Source: Bacteroidota bacterium (GTDB taxonomy: Bacteria > Bacteroidota > Rhodothermia > JANXDC01). From it: a DNA stretch of 64,000 bases. Made by a program: the position numbers and the translations under genes. This document shows, piece after piece, positions 1-9,319 of this stretch (positions are counted from its first letter, which is position 1; each line of letters starts with the position of its first letter). Under the pieces are notes generated by a model. That model made no database searches and had not been told where the DNA came from. It worked only from the letters and a program-made list of their open reading frames with translations. The stretch lies in contig AP024675.1 in NCBI GenBank assembly GCA_025998875.1, positions 1,895,549 through 1,959,548 of the forward strand, read 5' to 3'.

Positions 1-104
1 TCGGTTTCGGGTATGCGCCTCGCTGCGGGCCTGTACCTGTGCCGGCTTCTGCTCGGGGGCGAGATGCGAACGGCTACCTGTATCCTGCTGCCCTGAGCTG
101 CGCT

Positions 105-2900
105 ATGCGTGCGATCTGCCGGCTCCTGAGCGGATTGTGGCTTCTGTTCCCCGGCATGCTTGCCGCGCAGGATACCCTCCTGGAACGTCTGACAATCGCA
201 CGCGTGACGGACGTTTTTCCGCTTCTCCAGAGGCTTAGCGAGGAGCTTGAGCAGGGCAAGCGCTTTAGTGAGGAAGCGCGCATCGCCCGTCTTACCGCGC
301 GCTTCTGGCAGGACCCGGCGGCGCCTCCGGAGGTGGTGGAACGCCTGCGGCACATCTACGGCATGATCGCGCCCGTCCTGGCGGTCATGGACCCTCCGCT
401 GGCCGAAACGCTGTTCGTGCGCGTGCCCCTGACATGGATGGCCTCGGGCGATGAGACGCGCCGAAGGCAAGGACTGGAGACGCTTACGCTGAGCTGGGAG
501 CTCTTCTTTGAACATGCCCAGCAGGAAATTCTGCTCCAGGCGCTGCCTTCGGCCCTTGCCCAGGCCGCCACCTGGACCGAGGAGGACTTTGAAGCCATCC
601 TGTCCTTCCTAGCCAACCGGGTAGCGCTTTCTTCCGAAGCGCACCTGCCGGACAGCCTGCCAGAGACCTTCGTGGAGCGCCTGCGCCGCTATCGGGGGCC
701 CCATGCCTGGAAACTCCCCGATATCCTGGCTCTGGATACCACGGAGACAGGCACGGACCGGCTCATCGCGTGGGCGCAGAATCCGCCCCCTCCGCCGCCG
801 TCGCTGGCCGCGTACCGCCATCGCTGGCGCGAGGCCTTTCTGGATAAGTTGGATGGTCGCCAATTGACACTGGAGCAGAAGCGGCAGGTCGTAGCGCTGC
901 TGTCTGACCCCGAGCTCCGGGACGCCGTGTTCCGCCTGGTGCGTGCCTGGCGGTACCGGGGTGAGCCGCTGCCTCCACCGCCGCCGGAGAGCCTGCCCAT
1001 GCTGGAGGAGTGGGCCGTCCGGGAACATTGCGAGGAAGCCGTGCGCCTGCTGGCGGCGGCCGGTCGGGAGGGGCTGACGCGGCTCTTCCGGATGGCGAGG
1101 GAGGAGCTCCGGGACTGGGGCGCCCCTATCCGAGAGCCTCGCCCCTGCGAGGGGGATCGCTGGAGCGCGCTCTTCGAGCACGCAGACGCCATCGCAGACC
1201 GGATCGAAGCCGCCTACCGGGAAGACCCAGCGCCCCGGCTCCTGCGCCTGCTGGCCCGCGCGGGACGCTGGGAGGTCGTCCTCGAGGCCCTGTCCTCTCC
1301 CGAGGCCGCCCTGCGGCGGGAGGCGGCCTTTCTCCTGGCCCTGGCGGTGGCGCCGGAAGAGGATGCGCTGGCGCGAACAGGGGATGCCGGACAGGGGCAG
1401 GCTGCTGGTGGCGTCGTGGCAAAAGCGGCCGGAGCTGCACCCGCGCGCGCGGGAAGCGCTGCGCCAGGCACTCCGCGATGAAGATCCGAACGTGCAGCGG
1501 GAGGCCCTCCGGGCGCTCCTCTCCCTGGGCGACGAGACCGCCTGGCCGGTGCTCCTTGTGGCGCTGCGTGCGGAAAACGAGAACCGGTTTCAGACTTTCC
1601 TCAGCGGGTTCCGACCGGCGCTTACGGACTCCCTGGCGCGTGCGCTGGCCGAGGTGCCCGGAGGGATTCCAGCGAAGCGGTGCGTCGCCGCGCCGTCGTC
1701 CTGCTTGGCCGCGCGGAGCCCGGGCCCTGGCAGGCCGCGGTGGAGCCCGTGCTGCGGGGGCTGCTCCGGGACCCCCACCAGGAAGTGCGCCGCGCTGCGG
1801 CGGAATACTTCGCGGCCGCCCCCGCCCGGGAGGTCGCCACCACGACCGCCCTCCTCGAGGCCACGCGCGACGCCTACGAGTACGTCCGGCATGCCGCGGC
1901 CATGGCCCTGGGGCTGGCCCGCGGCTGGACGCCGGAGCTGGTGGACCGTCTGGAGGTGCGGCTACGCGAAGGAGACCCGGACGAAAATGTCGTGCGGGCG
2001 CTTGAAGACGCGTATCCGCATGCCCTGCGCCGGGCGCCCGGCGCCATGGACCGCCTGCTGGCGATCGTCCTGGAGCGGAAAGGACCGGCGCGCTGGCGGA
2101 AGGCCCTGGCCGAAGGGCCGCAGGCCGATGCGGCCCTGGCCTGGGAACTCCTGAAGCGGCTGGAGGCGAGACCGCTCAAAGACTGGGCTTCCATGCCGCC
2201 GGGGTTCGGACCCGGGCTCCTGCAGCGCATGGTGGAATTCTTCGTCCGCGCGGAGGAGGACCCGCCGCCGCTGGGGATCATCGGGCACCTTGTCCCCCGG
2301 GAAATGCTCGATCCCTGGCTGATTCGCCGGGCGCTGGAAGATCCGGAGGCGTCGCCGGAGCACCGGCTGTGGCTCATTCAGCAGACGCTGGACATCCCGG
2401 AGAATCTTCGGGAGGGTGTCTGGCAGCTGCTTATGCAGGCGCTTCGCGCGGGAGAAGGCGGTCCGATGACGCTGGCCCTCCTCGGAAGGTGGGGGTTTGA
2501 AGGCGTGCGGCGGCTCGTTGAGGAGCTCTGGGGTGAACCCGAGACGCTCCGGCGCGTCGCGCGACACCTGCGGCAACAGGAAGAGCTCGGAAAGCTCCAG
2601 ATGGCCGCCGGAAATGCGGGCGGTCCGCGTCTGCCCAAGCCCTCTGCCGAGGATCTGCCCTGGATTGAGGCCACGCTGGCGCGCCTTGTGCCCGGCGCCC
2701 GCGATCCACGTCTGGAGCCGCTGGTGGACCTGCTGGGGCCATGGGATCTGGGCAACGATCCTGCCTTGAAGAAAGCCGTGTTTCAGACCCGCATTCCGCA
2801 GCTCCTGCTCCATCATCTGGCCGATCCCGTCGAGTGCCGCGCCGTGGCCGAGGCCGTGGGGGCTCTGTTCCGCCGGGGCAGTCTGCCGCGCTGTCCCTGA
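105..2900 (+). pseudogene. HEAT-repeat secreted protein, interrupted by two frameshifts
   Basis: The product would be an exported helical-repeat protein of about 930 residues. The start at 105 gives a signal peptide (MRAICRLLSG, hydrophobic core, cleavage near AAQ). HEAT-like repeats recur throughout, for example DEDPNVQREALRALLSLG near 1480-1540 and DPHQEVRRAAAEYFA near 1770-1810. The reading frame shifts by +1 around 1350-1385 and by -1 around 1640-1675, so three segments (105-~1370, ~1363-~1665, ~1665-2900) together make one protein. The middle segment is clearly protein-like in its own frame, so a single ancestral gene is certain enough. The shifts could be real mutations or base-calling errors in G/C runs. 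HEAT proteins usually act as protein-binding scaffolds; the partner is unknown. Confidence 0.75.
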
Positions 2901-3204
2901 GGAGGCGCGTTGGTGGCTTGTTCCAGGCTGCGGGCTTTAGCTATCGGGGGATATATCCGATCCATAGCGGATCCAAAGAAGGCCGTTGGGAGGTGCAGAG
3001 GGGGGCTTTATTCCTTGCAGGGTCGTTGAGGCTTTCAAGAAGCTCTGTTCCCCCTGGAGGTAGCCCGCCGGCAAATCGGGAGCTCGTCTTTTTGCGCGGC
3101 TGTGGTGGTCTCCTGCGGATTGCGGGATGCGGAAAAGAGCCAAAGGAAGGGTTACTGCGCTCCGGTCTGCTTGATAAGTTCGTGGGGGGTCGCCATATTG
3201 AAGT
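2901..3204. other. intergenic, no gene recognised
   Basis: This stretch of about 300 bases separates the HEAT gene from the peptidase gene. I see no convincing coding frame or terminator. It contains a short inverted repeat around 2965-2985 (ggatc arms) and ends in the palindrome described at 3191-3210. An antisense frame running through it into the next gene is a shadow of that gene. Confidence 0.5.
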
Positions 3205-3210
3205 ATGGCG
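3191..3210. repeat. palindrome over the start codon of the C40 peptidase
   Basis: The arms CGCCATA (3191-3197) and TATGGCG (3204-3210) are perfect inverted repeats around a 6-base centre. The ATG at 3205 lies in the right arm. It could be an operator or an RNA hairpin that hides the start codon; if the true start is a downstream GTG (3229 or 3238) it would be a leader hairpin. No function is shown by the sequence alone. Confidence 0.4.
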
Positions 3211-4038
3211 CACAGGGAGCCTTTTGGGGTGGCTGCGGTGACGGTGGTTCCGGTTCGCGCCGAACCGCGCGAAACCGCCGAAATGGTCACCCAGGTGCTC
3301 CTGGGGGAGACGTTCGATGTACTCGAGTATCAGGCCGGCTTCTGGCGGGTGCGCCTGCATGTGGACGCCTATGAGGGTTGGGTCTCCGAGGATCAGGTCC
3401 TGCTGTGGAGTCAGGAGGAGATAAGCCGCTGGACGGAGCAGGCCGAGCGCTTCACGGAGCGCTCCGGGGTGGTGGTGCTCGACCCGCACGATCCGCTGGG
3501 CAACAGCCGGCCCGTGGTGGTGGGGAGCTTGCTGTGCTGGGTGGATCGCAGGCGGAGCCGGGTGGCTCTGCCGGACGGCTCCATCGGGCGGTTGTACGTG
3601 GAGGCTCGTCCGTCGCGCCTTTTCGCCCCGCATCCCGTGCTCGCCTCGGCCCTGCTCTATCTGGGCACCCCGTATTTATGGGGAGGGCGTTCGCCCTTTG
3701 GCATCGACTGTTCCGGTCTGGTGCAGATGGCCTACCTGTTGCACGGGATTCGGTTGCCGCGCGACGCCTGGCAGCAGTTTTCCTGTGGAGAGCCCCTGGA
3801 GACGGACTGGCGCACCTGGCGTCCAGGGGATCTGGTGTTCTTCAGTCGGGATGGAACGAAAATCACGCATGTGGGTATTTACGGCGGCGATGGGGCCATC
3901 TTGCATGCCTCGGGCATGGTGCGCTGGAATAGCCTGGACCCCGGTCAGGGACGCTTTGAGTTCAGCCCCCGCCTGCAGCGTACACTGGTGGGTGCGCGAC
4001 GGATTCTTTCCGTCGTGGAGGTGAGCGCCGTTCAGTAA
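3205..4038 (+). CDS. NlpC/P60 (C40) peptidoglycan endopeptidase with N-terminal SH3 domains
   Basis: The protein (277 aa) is a cysteine endopeptidase that would cut peptide stems of peptidoglycan. Residues ~8-65 form a bacterial SH3 domain (VPVRAEP, GWV), a second SH3-like part follows, and the catalytic NlpC/P60 domain spans ~140-270. The triad is visible as Cys169 (IDCSGL), His222 (THVGIY) and His234 (LHASG). No signal peptide is seen, as in the Bacteroidota members of this family that start with a short run before the SH3 domain. The start is uncertain because there is no good ribosome-binding site before 3205. The next gene follows after 19 bases. Confidence 0.85.
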   Translation: MAHREPFGVAAVTVVPVRAEPRETAEMVTQVLLGETFDVLEYQAGFWRVRLHVDAYEGWVSEDQVLLWSQEEISRWTEQAERFTERSGVVVLDPHDPLGNSRPVVVGSLLCWVDRRRSRVALPDGSIGRLYVEARPSRLFAPHPVLASALLYLGTPYLWGGRSPFGIDCSGLVQMAYLLHGIRLPRDAWQQFSCGEPLETDWRTWRPGDLVFFSRDGTKITHVGIYGGDGAILHASGMVRWNSLDPGQGRFEFSPRLQRTLVGARRILSVVEVSAVQ

Positions 4039-4057
4039 TCCCTCGCCATATCCGGCA

Positions 4058-4612
4058 ATGGGTCTTTCGGCCTCGGCTGTTCCGGCCTCGGAGAGGCCGA
4101 GACGGGGACTCCTGCACAATCGGGTTCTGGTACTCAATCACGACTATCGTCCCATTACGATCTGTTCGGTTCAGCGCGCAGTTGGCCTGCTTTTCTGTCG
4201 TAAGGCGGAGCTTCTGCTCGCCCGAGAGGGGGAGTTTCTGCACTCCCCGAGCACCCGGTTCCCTCTGCCCAGTATCATCCGGTTGCGGTATTACGTTGCG
4301 GTACCCTATAAGCGGGTCATGCTCTCTCGGCGCAACATCCTGCGTCGAGACGGCTATCGCTGTCAGTACTGCGGCAGTCGAGAACGGTTGACGGTAGACC
4401 ACGTCATTCCCAGATCCAAGGGGGGGACGGATTCCTGGGAGAATCTGGTCACCGCCTGTACGGCGTGCAACAACCGGAAAGGAAACCGTACCCCGGAAGA
4501 GGCCGGCATGCAGTTGTTGCGTCGTCCTTTTCGGCCCAGCCATATTCTATTTCTGCGTGAACTGGCCGGACATTTCGATGAGGCCTGGAAGCCGTATCTG
4601 TTCATGACCTGA
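4058..4612 (+). CDS. HNH endonuclease
   Basis: This 184-residue protein carries a C-terminal HNH nuclease fold. Zinc ligands are visible as Cys102/Cys105 (CQYC) and Cys134/Cys137 (CTAC), and the catalytic DH pair is Asp114-His115, followed by the conserved Asn138/Asn139. The N-terminal part ([10 protein letters not shown]) is typical of a widespread stand-alone HNH family that is conserved in Bacteroidota and cyanobacteria and is not linked to restriction systems. There is no methylase or mobile element next to it, so a housekeeping or repair role is more likely than defence. The exact DNA substrate is unknown. Confidence 0.85.
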   Translation: MGLSASAVPASERPRRGLLHNRVLVLNHDYRPITICSVQRAVGLLFCRKAELLLAREGEFLHSPSTRFPLPSIIRLRYYVAVPYKRVMLSRRNILRRDGYRCQYCGSRERLTVDHVIPRSKGGTDSWENLVTACTACNNRKGNRTPEEAGMQLLRRPFRPSHILFLRELAGHFDEAWKPYLFMT

Positions 4613-4637
4613 GCATGTTATCTGGAGCGGACAACCC

Positions 4638-5447
4638 GTGTGTGTGGCCTGGATCGTAGGGGTATACCTGGTGGCGGCCGATACGCTCTGGCCGTCTCCT
4701 GTAGGTGGTCTCGGCCCGCCGAAGAGCGCCGCAAACGAGAAGGCTCGTTCCGTTCCCACGGCTTTTTTCCTCTCTGCGTTCCTGCCGGGATCGGGGCAAC
4801 TGTACAACCGGCAGCCCGTGCGGGCCCTTCTGTATGCGACCGTGGAAGGGCTGAGCTGGTGGGCGCTCTGGCATTATCGCCGAAGCGGCGATCGGGCCTT
4901 TGCCGCCGTGCGCGCCTATGCGCGTCAGCACTGGAGCGTGGTGCGCTATGCGCGATGGCTGAACGGCTATTCCGGCTACGACGGCCCCCCGGTGTCGATC
5001 CGAGGGGAGCCCACAGGGGATGGGGAGCGGGACTGGGCCCTTGTGGATCTACGGGAGCTCAATGCCGCCGAGCGTCGGGCCCGTTTCCACAACGGGATGC
5101 CCTTCTCGCATGAGCTGCCCCCGTATGGATCGCAGCAGTATTATGAGCTCATCGGTAAGTATTTCCAGTTCGCCCCGGGTTGGTCGGATTACAACGGGGC
5201 CGACAACCCTCAGGACCGCCGCAACGTGCCGGATCGCTTCTGGGCCTATGCCCGTCAGCATGCCCGCGCCAATGAACTGCTCCGATATGCCGAGTACGCC
5301 CTCATGGCGCTTACGGCCAATCACGTGCTCAGCGCCCTGGATGCGCTCATCTCCGCCCGTCTGCATAACGTCCGGATCCGGGTTCATGGGCCCGACCCGA
5401 CGGGGTATGTTCGCTGGGGAGGCGCTCTCCTGTGGCGATGGCCCTGA
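4638..5447 (+). CDS. DUF5683-family membrane protein
   Basis: The 269-residue product starts with GTG. After a weak N-terminal hydrophobic stretch comes the motif FLPGSGQLYNR near residue 50, which is the signature of the DUF5683/TM2-like proteins common in Bacteroidota, then a hydrophobic segment and a long soluble middle rich in Tyr, Arg and Asp. A second hydrophobic region lies near residues 215-240 (NHVLSALDALI). It is probably an envelope protein with two membrane anchors. Function is unknown. It precedes moaD by 70 bases that contain a promoter-like sequence, so it ends its own transcription unit. Confidence 0.65.
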   Translation: MCVAWIVGVYLVAADTLWPSPVGGLGPPKSAANEKARSVPTAFFLSAFLPGSGQLYNRQPVRALLYATVEGLSWWALWHYRRSGDRAFAAVRAYARQHWSVVRYARWLNGYSGYDGPPVSIRGEPTGDGERDWALVDLRELNAAERRARFHNGMPFSHELPPYGSQQYYELIGKYFQFAPGWSDYNGADNPQDRRNVPDRFWAYARQHARANELLRYAEYALMALTANHVLSALDALISARLHNVRIRVHGPDPTGYVRWGGALLWRWP

Positions 5448-5458
5448 ATAGGGGTGCA

Positions 5459-5488
5459 TTGCGTCGGAAAACGGGGGCAAGCTACTTT
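5459..5488 (+). promoter_or_regulatory. sigma70-type promoter for the moaD operon
   Basis: TTGCGT (5459-5464), an 18-base spacer and TACTTT (5483-5488) lie 29 bases before the moaD start. The form matches other promoters in this window (TTGNNN-N17/18-TANNTT) and resembles the Bacteroidota TANNTTTG element. A plausible ribosome-binding site (agagga) precedes the ATG. Confidence 0.45.
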
Positions 5489-5517
5489 TTCGGGTGATGC
5501 GATCCAGAGGATGAATC

Positions 5518-5760
5518 ATGCTGCGCATACGACTCTTCGGTCCCCTGCAGGATGTGGTGGGAGCGGATCGAGTTGAGCTACCTCATGCGGGTCCGATCAC
5601 CGTCTCGGAGCTGTGGACGTTGCTGGAGGCCCGATATCCGGACCTGAGTGCCTGGCGTACCATCTGCCGGGTGGCGGTAGACGGGCGCTACGTACGGGCC
5701 GAGGCTGAGATTACGGACCCGGAAGAGATCGCCCTGCTGCCCCCGGTAAGCGGAGGATGA
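5518..5760 (+). CDS. moaD: molybdopterin synthase sulfur-carrier subunit MoaD
   Basis: MoaD (80 aa) is the ubiquitin-like sulfur carrier that donates thiolate sulfur to precursor Z in molybdenum cofactor synthesis. The beta-grasp pattern (IRLFGPLQD at the N-terminus, LLPPVSGG at the end) and the C-terminal Gly-Gly needed for adenylation and thiocarboxylation are present. It is followed after four bases by moaE, the catalytic subunit, so both halves of the synthase are made together. No other cofactor genes (moaA, moaC, moeA, moeB) are in this window. Confidence 0.92.
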   Translation: MLRIRLFGPLQDVVGADRVELPHAGPITVSELWTLLEARYPDLSAWRTICRVAVDGRYVRAEAEITDPEEIALLPPVSGG

Positions 5761-5764
5761 GGAG

Positions 5765-6205
5765 ATGGCATTTCGCATCGCGCTCTGTGAGGGACCGCTA
5801 TCGTGGACTGAGCTCCTGGAGTGGGTGACTGTTCCGGAGGCCGGGGCGGTGGACATATTTCTGGGCGTGGCCCGTCGCTTCACCGACGGGCAGGAAACCC
5901 TGGAGCTCCGGTATACGGCCTACAGCCCCATGGCGGAGCGAGAAATGGAGGCCATCGCCCGGGAGGCGCTGGCGCGTTTTCCGATCTGCCGGCTGGCGCT
6001 GGTGCATCGATTGGGGCAGGTGCCCATCGGGGAACCCAGTGTGGCCGTGCTCGTCTCCGCCCCACATCGGGAAGCCGCCTTCGCGGCCTGCCGGTACGTG
6101 ATCGATGCACTCAAGGCGCGGGTGCCGATCTGGAAACAGGAGCGCACCGCGGCGGGCTTTCGCTGGGTGCCCGGAACCCCCATTCCCGAACCCGAAACAA
6201 GGTGA
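5765..6205 (+). CDS. moaE: molybdopterin synthase catalytic subunit MoaE
   Basis: MoaE (146 aa) forms the heterotetrameric molybdopterin synthase with MoaD and converts cyclic pyranopterin monophosphate to molybdopterin. Family marks include the GAVDIFLGVARR start region, the Arg-rich loop and the two active-site lysines Lys117 (LKARVPIWK) and Lys124, which sit at the positions expected from E. coli MoaE. The gene is coupled to moaD and is followed after four bases by a small membrane-protein gene. Length is normal for the family. Confidence 0.93.
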   Translation: MAFRIALCEGPLSWTELLEWVTVPEAGAVDIFLGVARRFTDGQETLELRYTAYSPMAEREMEAIAREALARFPICRLALVHRLGQVPIGEPSVAVLVSAPHREAAFAACRYVIDALKARVPIWKQERTAAGFRWVPGTPIPEPETR

Positions 6206-6209
6206 TGAT

Positions 6210-6476
6210 ATGCCTCAAAAACCTGCTGCATCTCCATCCTGGCAGGAACGGGTGGAACGGCTTGAGGCCGCCCTCGAACAGATTCGGGACGATATAGAAA
6301 CCGGCTGGCGGGATCAGCTGCACCAGATCGAGTCCCGGTTGGAATCCTGGCGCCATGAGTTGCGTCGGGAGGTGCGTCGGGACCCGGAGCGGGCGCTCTG
6401 GGCCGCGCTGGGGGCGGGCTTTGCCCTGGGGGTGCTTGTCGCCGCCGTGATCTGCCGCGCCGCTCAAGCCGAGTAA
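6210..6476 (+). CDS. small coiled-coil protein with C-terminal membrane anchor (DUF883/ElaB-like)
   Basis: The 88-residue product starts at 6210 (MPQKPAASP), shortly after the moaE stop. Residues ~12-55 are a charged amphipathic helix, and residues ~60-82 contain the pattern RRDPERALWAALGAGFALG followed by a hydrophobic helix. This layout resembles the DUF883/ElaB family of ribosome- or stress-associated inner-membrane proteins, or the YtxH type. The similarity is structural and not decisive. It lies in the moaD-moaE-acylase run and is probably co-transcribed; a link to molybdenum cofactor synthesis is not implied. Confidence 0.55.
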   Translation: MPQKPAASPSWQERVERLEAALEQIRDDIETGWRDQLHQIESRLESWRHELRREVRRDPERALWAALGAGFALGVLVAAVICRAAQAE

Positions 6477-6490
6477 GTGTTTCCACATCT

Positions 6491-8938
6491 ATGCACCGAG
6501 CGTATTTCCGTCTGAGCACGTGGTTGCTCGTGCTGGGGGCCGCTATCTGGTCGTTTGCCTTCCGGTGGGGATCTCTGCCCCCACTGGAGCTGTTGATCGA
6601 CCCCTGGGATGGGCTCTATCGCACAGCCCGGGCGGCACGTGAGCCGGCGCATCTGCAGGTGCGCTCCCCGGCTCTGCAGGCCGAGGTGCGCATCGTTCGT
6701 GATCGGCGGGGGGTACCCCATGTCTTCGCCCAGCGGGATGAGGATCTGGCTTTCGCGCTCGGATATCTCATGGCCCGCGATCGGCTCTTTCAGATGGATT
6801 TTATGGCCCGCGTGGCTTCCGGGCGCCTGGCCGAGGTTCTGGGACCCGCATGGGTGGAAACGGACCGAGAGCTCCGTCGTACGGGCATGGCCTGGGCTGC
6901 TCGGCGCGCAGCCGAACGACTGCGCCAAGAGCAGGGGCTGGAGTGGAGGCTGCTGGAGGCCTTCAGCGCCGGGGTAAACGCCTATCGGGACAGGCTCCGT
7001 CCCCAGGAGGACCCCCTGGAGTTCCGTTTGCTGGGCTATCGCCCGGAGCGGTGGACGCCGGAGCACAGCCTGCGGGTGGCCCTGCTGCAGGCCTTCGAGC
7101 TGACCTTCGTGCTCAATGACCTGTATTGGGATCGGCTCAGCAGGCAGCTCGGTCCGGAGGCGGCTGCCGAGCTATATCCGCAGCACAGTCCCCTTGCCGA
7201 ACCCCTCACTCCTGAGCCGCAGGGGATATGGCGCGATACTGTTCGGATCTCCGTCCAGCCGGGCGGATCCGGCAAATCCGACAGGCAACGGCCGGCTTTT
7301 TCCGCCCTTTTGTCCTGGCTTCAACCCGCTGAGGGGCAGGGGAGCAACAACTGGGCCGTGGCTCCCTGGCGGGCTCGCGGCGGGGGCGCTTTGCTGGCCG
7401 GCGATCCCCATCTGCGCCTCACCCTGCCGGCTATCTGGTACGAGGTGCACCTGGTCAGTCCGAGCCGGAACCTCTACGGGGTGGCCATTCCGGGCACGCC
7501 CGCCATCGTGATCGGGTTCAACGACCATGTGGCTTGGAGCCTGACCAATACGGGTGCGGACGTGCTCGATCTGTATGCGCTGCGCCTGGATACGGAAAGG
7601 CGCCACTACTGGTATCAGGGCGCCTGGCGCAGGTTGAGGATCCAGATCGATACGATTCGGGTCCGGGGCGGGAGGGAGCAAATCGATACGCTGCAGTTTA
7701 CCCACCACGGGCCGGTTTTCTTCGAAGATGGCCGTCCGCTGGCCCTGCGCTGGGTGGGCCATGAGGGGGGCCGTTTGCTGCGCGCCCTGTGGGGGTTCGG
7801 GGGGGCGCGCAATTGGGCCGATTTCGAGGCCGCCTCCCGGTTCTGGGATGTGCCGGCGCAGAATGTGCTCTACGCCGATCGGTCGGGCACGATCGCAATA
7901 CGCAGCTGCGGTCTTTTCCCCCTCAGGCGCAGCGGCCATGGCCGTGGGGTGCTCGACGGCACCACGGATAGTACGGAGTGGGCGGGGTGGATTCCCTTCT
8001 CCGATCTGCCCGCTTCGGTCAACCCGGCGCGGGGCTGGCTGGCCTCGGCCAATCAGGATCCGGTCCCTCCGGATTATCCGTACTACCTGGGCTATCACTG
8101 GCCCAATCCGTTTCGCGCCCGGCGTATTCGACAGCTGCTTGAGGCTCTGCCAGAGGCCGGGGTGGAGGATTTTCGGCGCATGCAGACCGATGTTGGGGTC
8201 TGGCTCTTCCTGCGTGTTCGGCCCTGGATAGAGCGGCTCACTGCCGAACGGGTATGGCCCGACAGCACCCGCGCCCGCGCCGCGCAGTTGCTGGCCCGTT
8301 GGGACGGGACGGCGGGCGTAAATCGGCCCGAGCCGCTCATTTTTTGGCTTTTCTGGCGCACCTTCCGGGAGCGCGTCTGGGATGAGGTGCCGGCCGACGT
8401 TCCCAGGCCCCGCGATGCGGTGCTGCTGGATCTGCTCGAGCGCGCCCCGCAGAGCCGCTGGTTCGATCGGCTGGACACGCCGGCCCGGGAAACGGCCGAG
8501 GACTTGCTCAGGCAATCCCTGCATGCCGCTCTCGATACGCTGCTTGTCCGCTATGGGACCGATCCGGAGGGCTGGGCCTGGGGGCGTCATCACCGCTTTC
8601 GGATCGATCACGTCACGCGCAGTTCCGCCCTGCGCGCCCTGGGCCGGGGCCCGTATCCGGCGCCGGGCTTCTGGGATACCCTGTGGCCGGCCGGCGAGCT
8701 GGAAACCGTGCACTCGGCCAGCTGGCGCATGATCGTACGTTTCTCCTCCGAAGGGCCGGAAGGTTATGGGGTCTATCCCGGGGGCTCCTCCGGCAACCCC
8801 TTCAGCCGGTACTACGTCACCGGGCTGGAGTCCTGGCTCAAGGGGTCGCTTTTCCCCTTGAGGCGACCCACAAGTCCGGAACAGGTGCCGCCGCAGGAGC
8901 GCATCGCAATGTGGACGCTGCGCCCCGCCGCCGAGTAG
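6491..8938 (+). CDS. penicillin acylase-family Ntn hydrolase
   Basis: This 815-residue protein belongs to the penicillin amidase/acyl-homoserine-lactone acylase family (S45), which cleave amide bonds in the periplasm after autocatalytic maturation. A hydrophobic export segment occupies residues ~8-25. The alpha subunit would run to the spacer, and the new N-terminal nucleophile is Ser285 in QGSNNWAV. The following LLAGDPHL and the late NPFSRYYV region are also typical. The true substrate cannot be read from sequence; quorum-signal or peptide/beta-lactam amides are all possible. It sits 14 bases after the preceding small gene. Confidence 0.88.
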   Translation: MHRAYFRLSTWLLVLGAAIWSFAFRWGSLPPLELLIDPWDGLYRTARAAREPAHLQVRSPALQAEVRIVRDRRGVPHVFAQRDEDLAFALGYLMARDRLFQMDFMARVASGRLAEVLGPAWVETDRELRRTGMAWAARRAAERLRQEQGLEWRLLEAFSAGVNAYRDRLRPQEDPLEFRLLGYRPERWTPEHSLRVALLQAFELTFVLNDLYWDRLSRQLGPEAAAELYPQHSPLAEPLTPEPQGIWRDTVRISVQPGGSGKSDRQRPAFSALLSWLQPAEGQGSNNWAVAPWRARGGGALLAGDPHLRLTLPAIWYEVHLVSPSRNLYGVAIPGTPAIVIGFNDHVAWSLTNTGADVLDLYALRLDTERRHYWYQGAWRRLRIQIDTIRVRGGREQIDTLQFTHHGPVFFEDGRPLALRWVGHEGGRLLRALWGFGGARNWADFEAASRFWDVPAQNVLYADRSGTIAIRSCGLFPLRRSGHGRGVLDGTTDSTEWAGWIPFSDLPASVNPARGWLASANQDPVPPDYPYYLGYHWPNPFRARRIRQLLEALPEAGVEDFRRMQTDVGVWLFLRVRPWIERLTAERVWPDSTRARAAQLLARWDGTAGVNRPEPLIFWLFWRTFRERVWDEVPADVPRPRDAVLLDLLERAPQSRWFDRLDTPARETAEDLLRQSLHAALDTLLVRYGTDPEGWAWGRHHRFRIDHVTRSSALRALGRGPYPAPGFWDTLWPAGELETVHSASWRMIVRFSSEGPEGYGVYPGGSSGNPFSRYYVTGLESWLKGSLFPLRRPTSPEQVPPQERIAMWTLRPAAE

Positions 8939-8956
8939 GCAGGAGAGGACAGAGGG

Positions 8957-9319
8957 ATGCGGATCTGGATCCTGGGTGTTGTTTTCGGCCTGCTGGGGTT
9001 GGCCCTGCACCTGCTTTTCGACTGGAGCGCGGGGCTTCTGGCGCCCCTGCTGTATGCCCTCTTCGTGGGTCCGGGCGGATGGTGGCGGGGAGGGCTACTG
9101 AGCCTCTGTATCTGGGGCTGTCTGCTGGGGTACAATGAGTGGTTTTTCCCCGAGGAGATGGAGCGGCTCCGGATGGTCGTCAGCGCCCTGCTCGATGGAC
9201 GCCTTCCCCCATGGGGCGTTCCCTTGCTTGCTCTGGGATCCGCTTTCCTGTTGGGGGCGGTGGCTGGTCGAGCGGGCACCGCTCTGCATGAGGTGCTGGC
9301 TCGTCCCCGCCTGCCCTGA
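8957..9319 (+). CDS. small integral membrane protein, unknown
   Basis: The 120-residue product is strongly hydrophobic, with helices at about residues 3-25, 28-40, 45-58 and 84-105, and short charged loops such as EEMERLRM. I do not recognise a family. It starts 18 bases after the acylase stop behind a gagag-type ribosome-binding site and is probably part of the same transcript. Its stop codon directly abuts the stop codon of the opposing mtnA gene, so the two operons converge with no intergenic space. Confidence 0.6.
   Translation: MRIWILGVVFGLLGLALHLLFDWSAGLLAPLLYALFVGPGGWWRGGLLSLCIWGCLLGYNEWFFPEEMERLRMVVSALLDGRLPPWGVPLLALGSAFLLGAVAGRAGTALHEVLARPRLP

Noticed and set aside
1350-1675. Programmed ribosomal frameshifting in the HEAT gene
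   Set aside because: Two shifts in opposite directions within 300 bases, without a slippery heptamer and stimulatory structure, fit mutation or base-calling error better.
4058-4612. HNH gene as part of a restriction or mobile defence system
   Set aside because: No methylase, specificity subunit, transposase or phage gene is adjacent, and the N-terminal family type is a widespread housekeeping one.
7172-9010. A 612-codon open frame on the minus strand opposite the penicillin acylase gene
   Set aside because: It is opposite a clear enzyme with complete motifs, is rich in Pro, Gly and Arg as expected from high-GC shadow frames, and matches no family.
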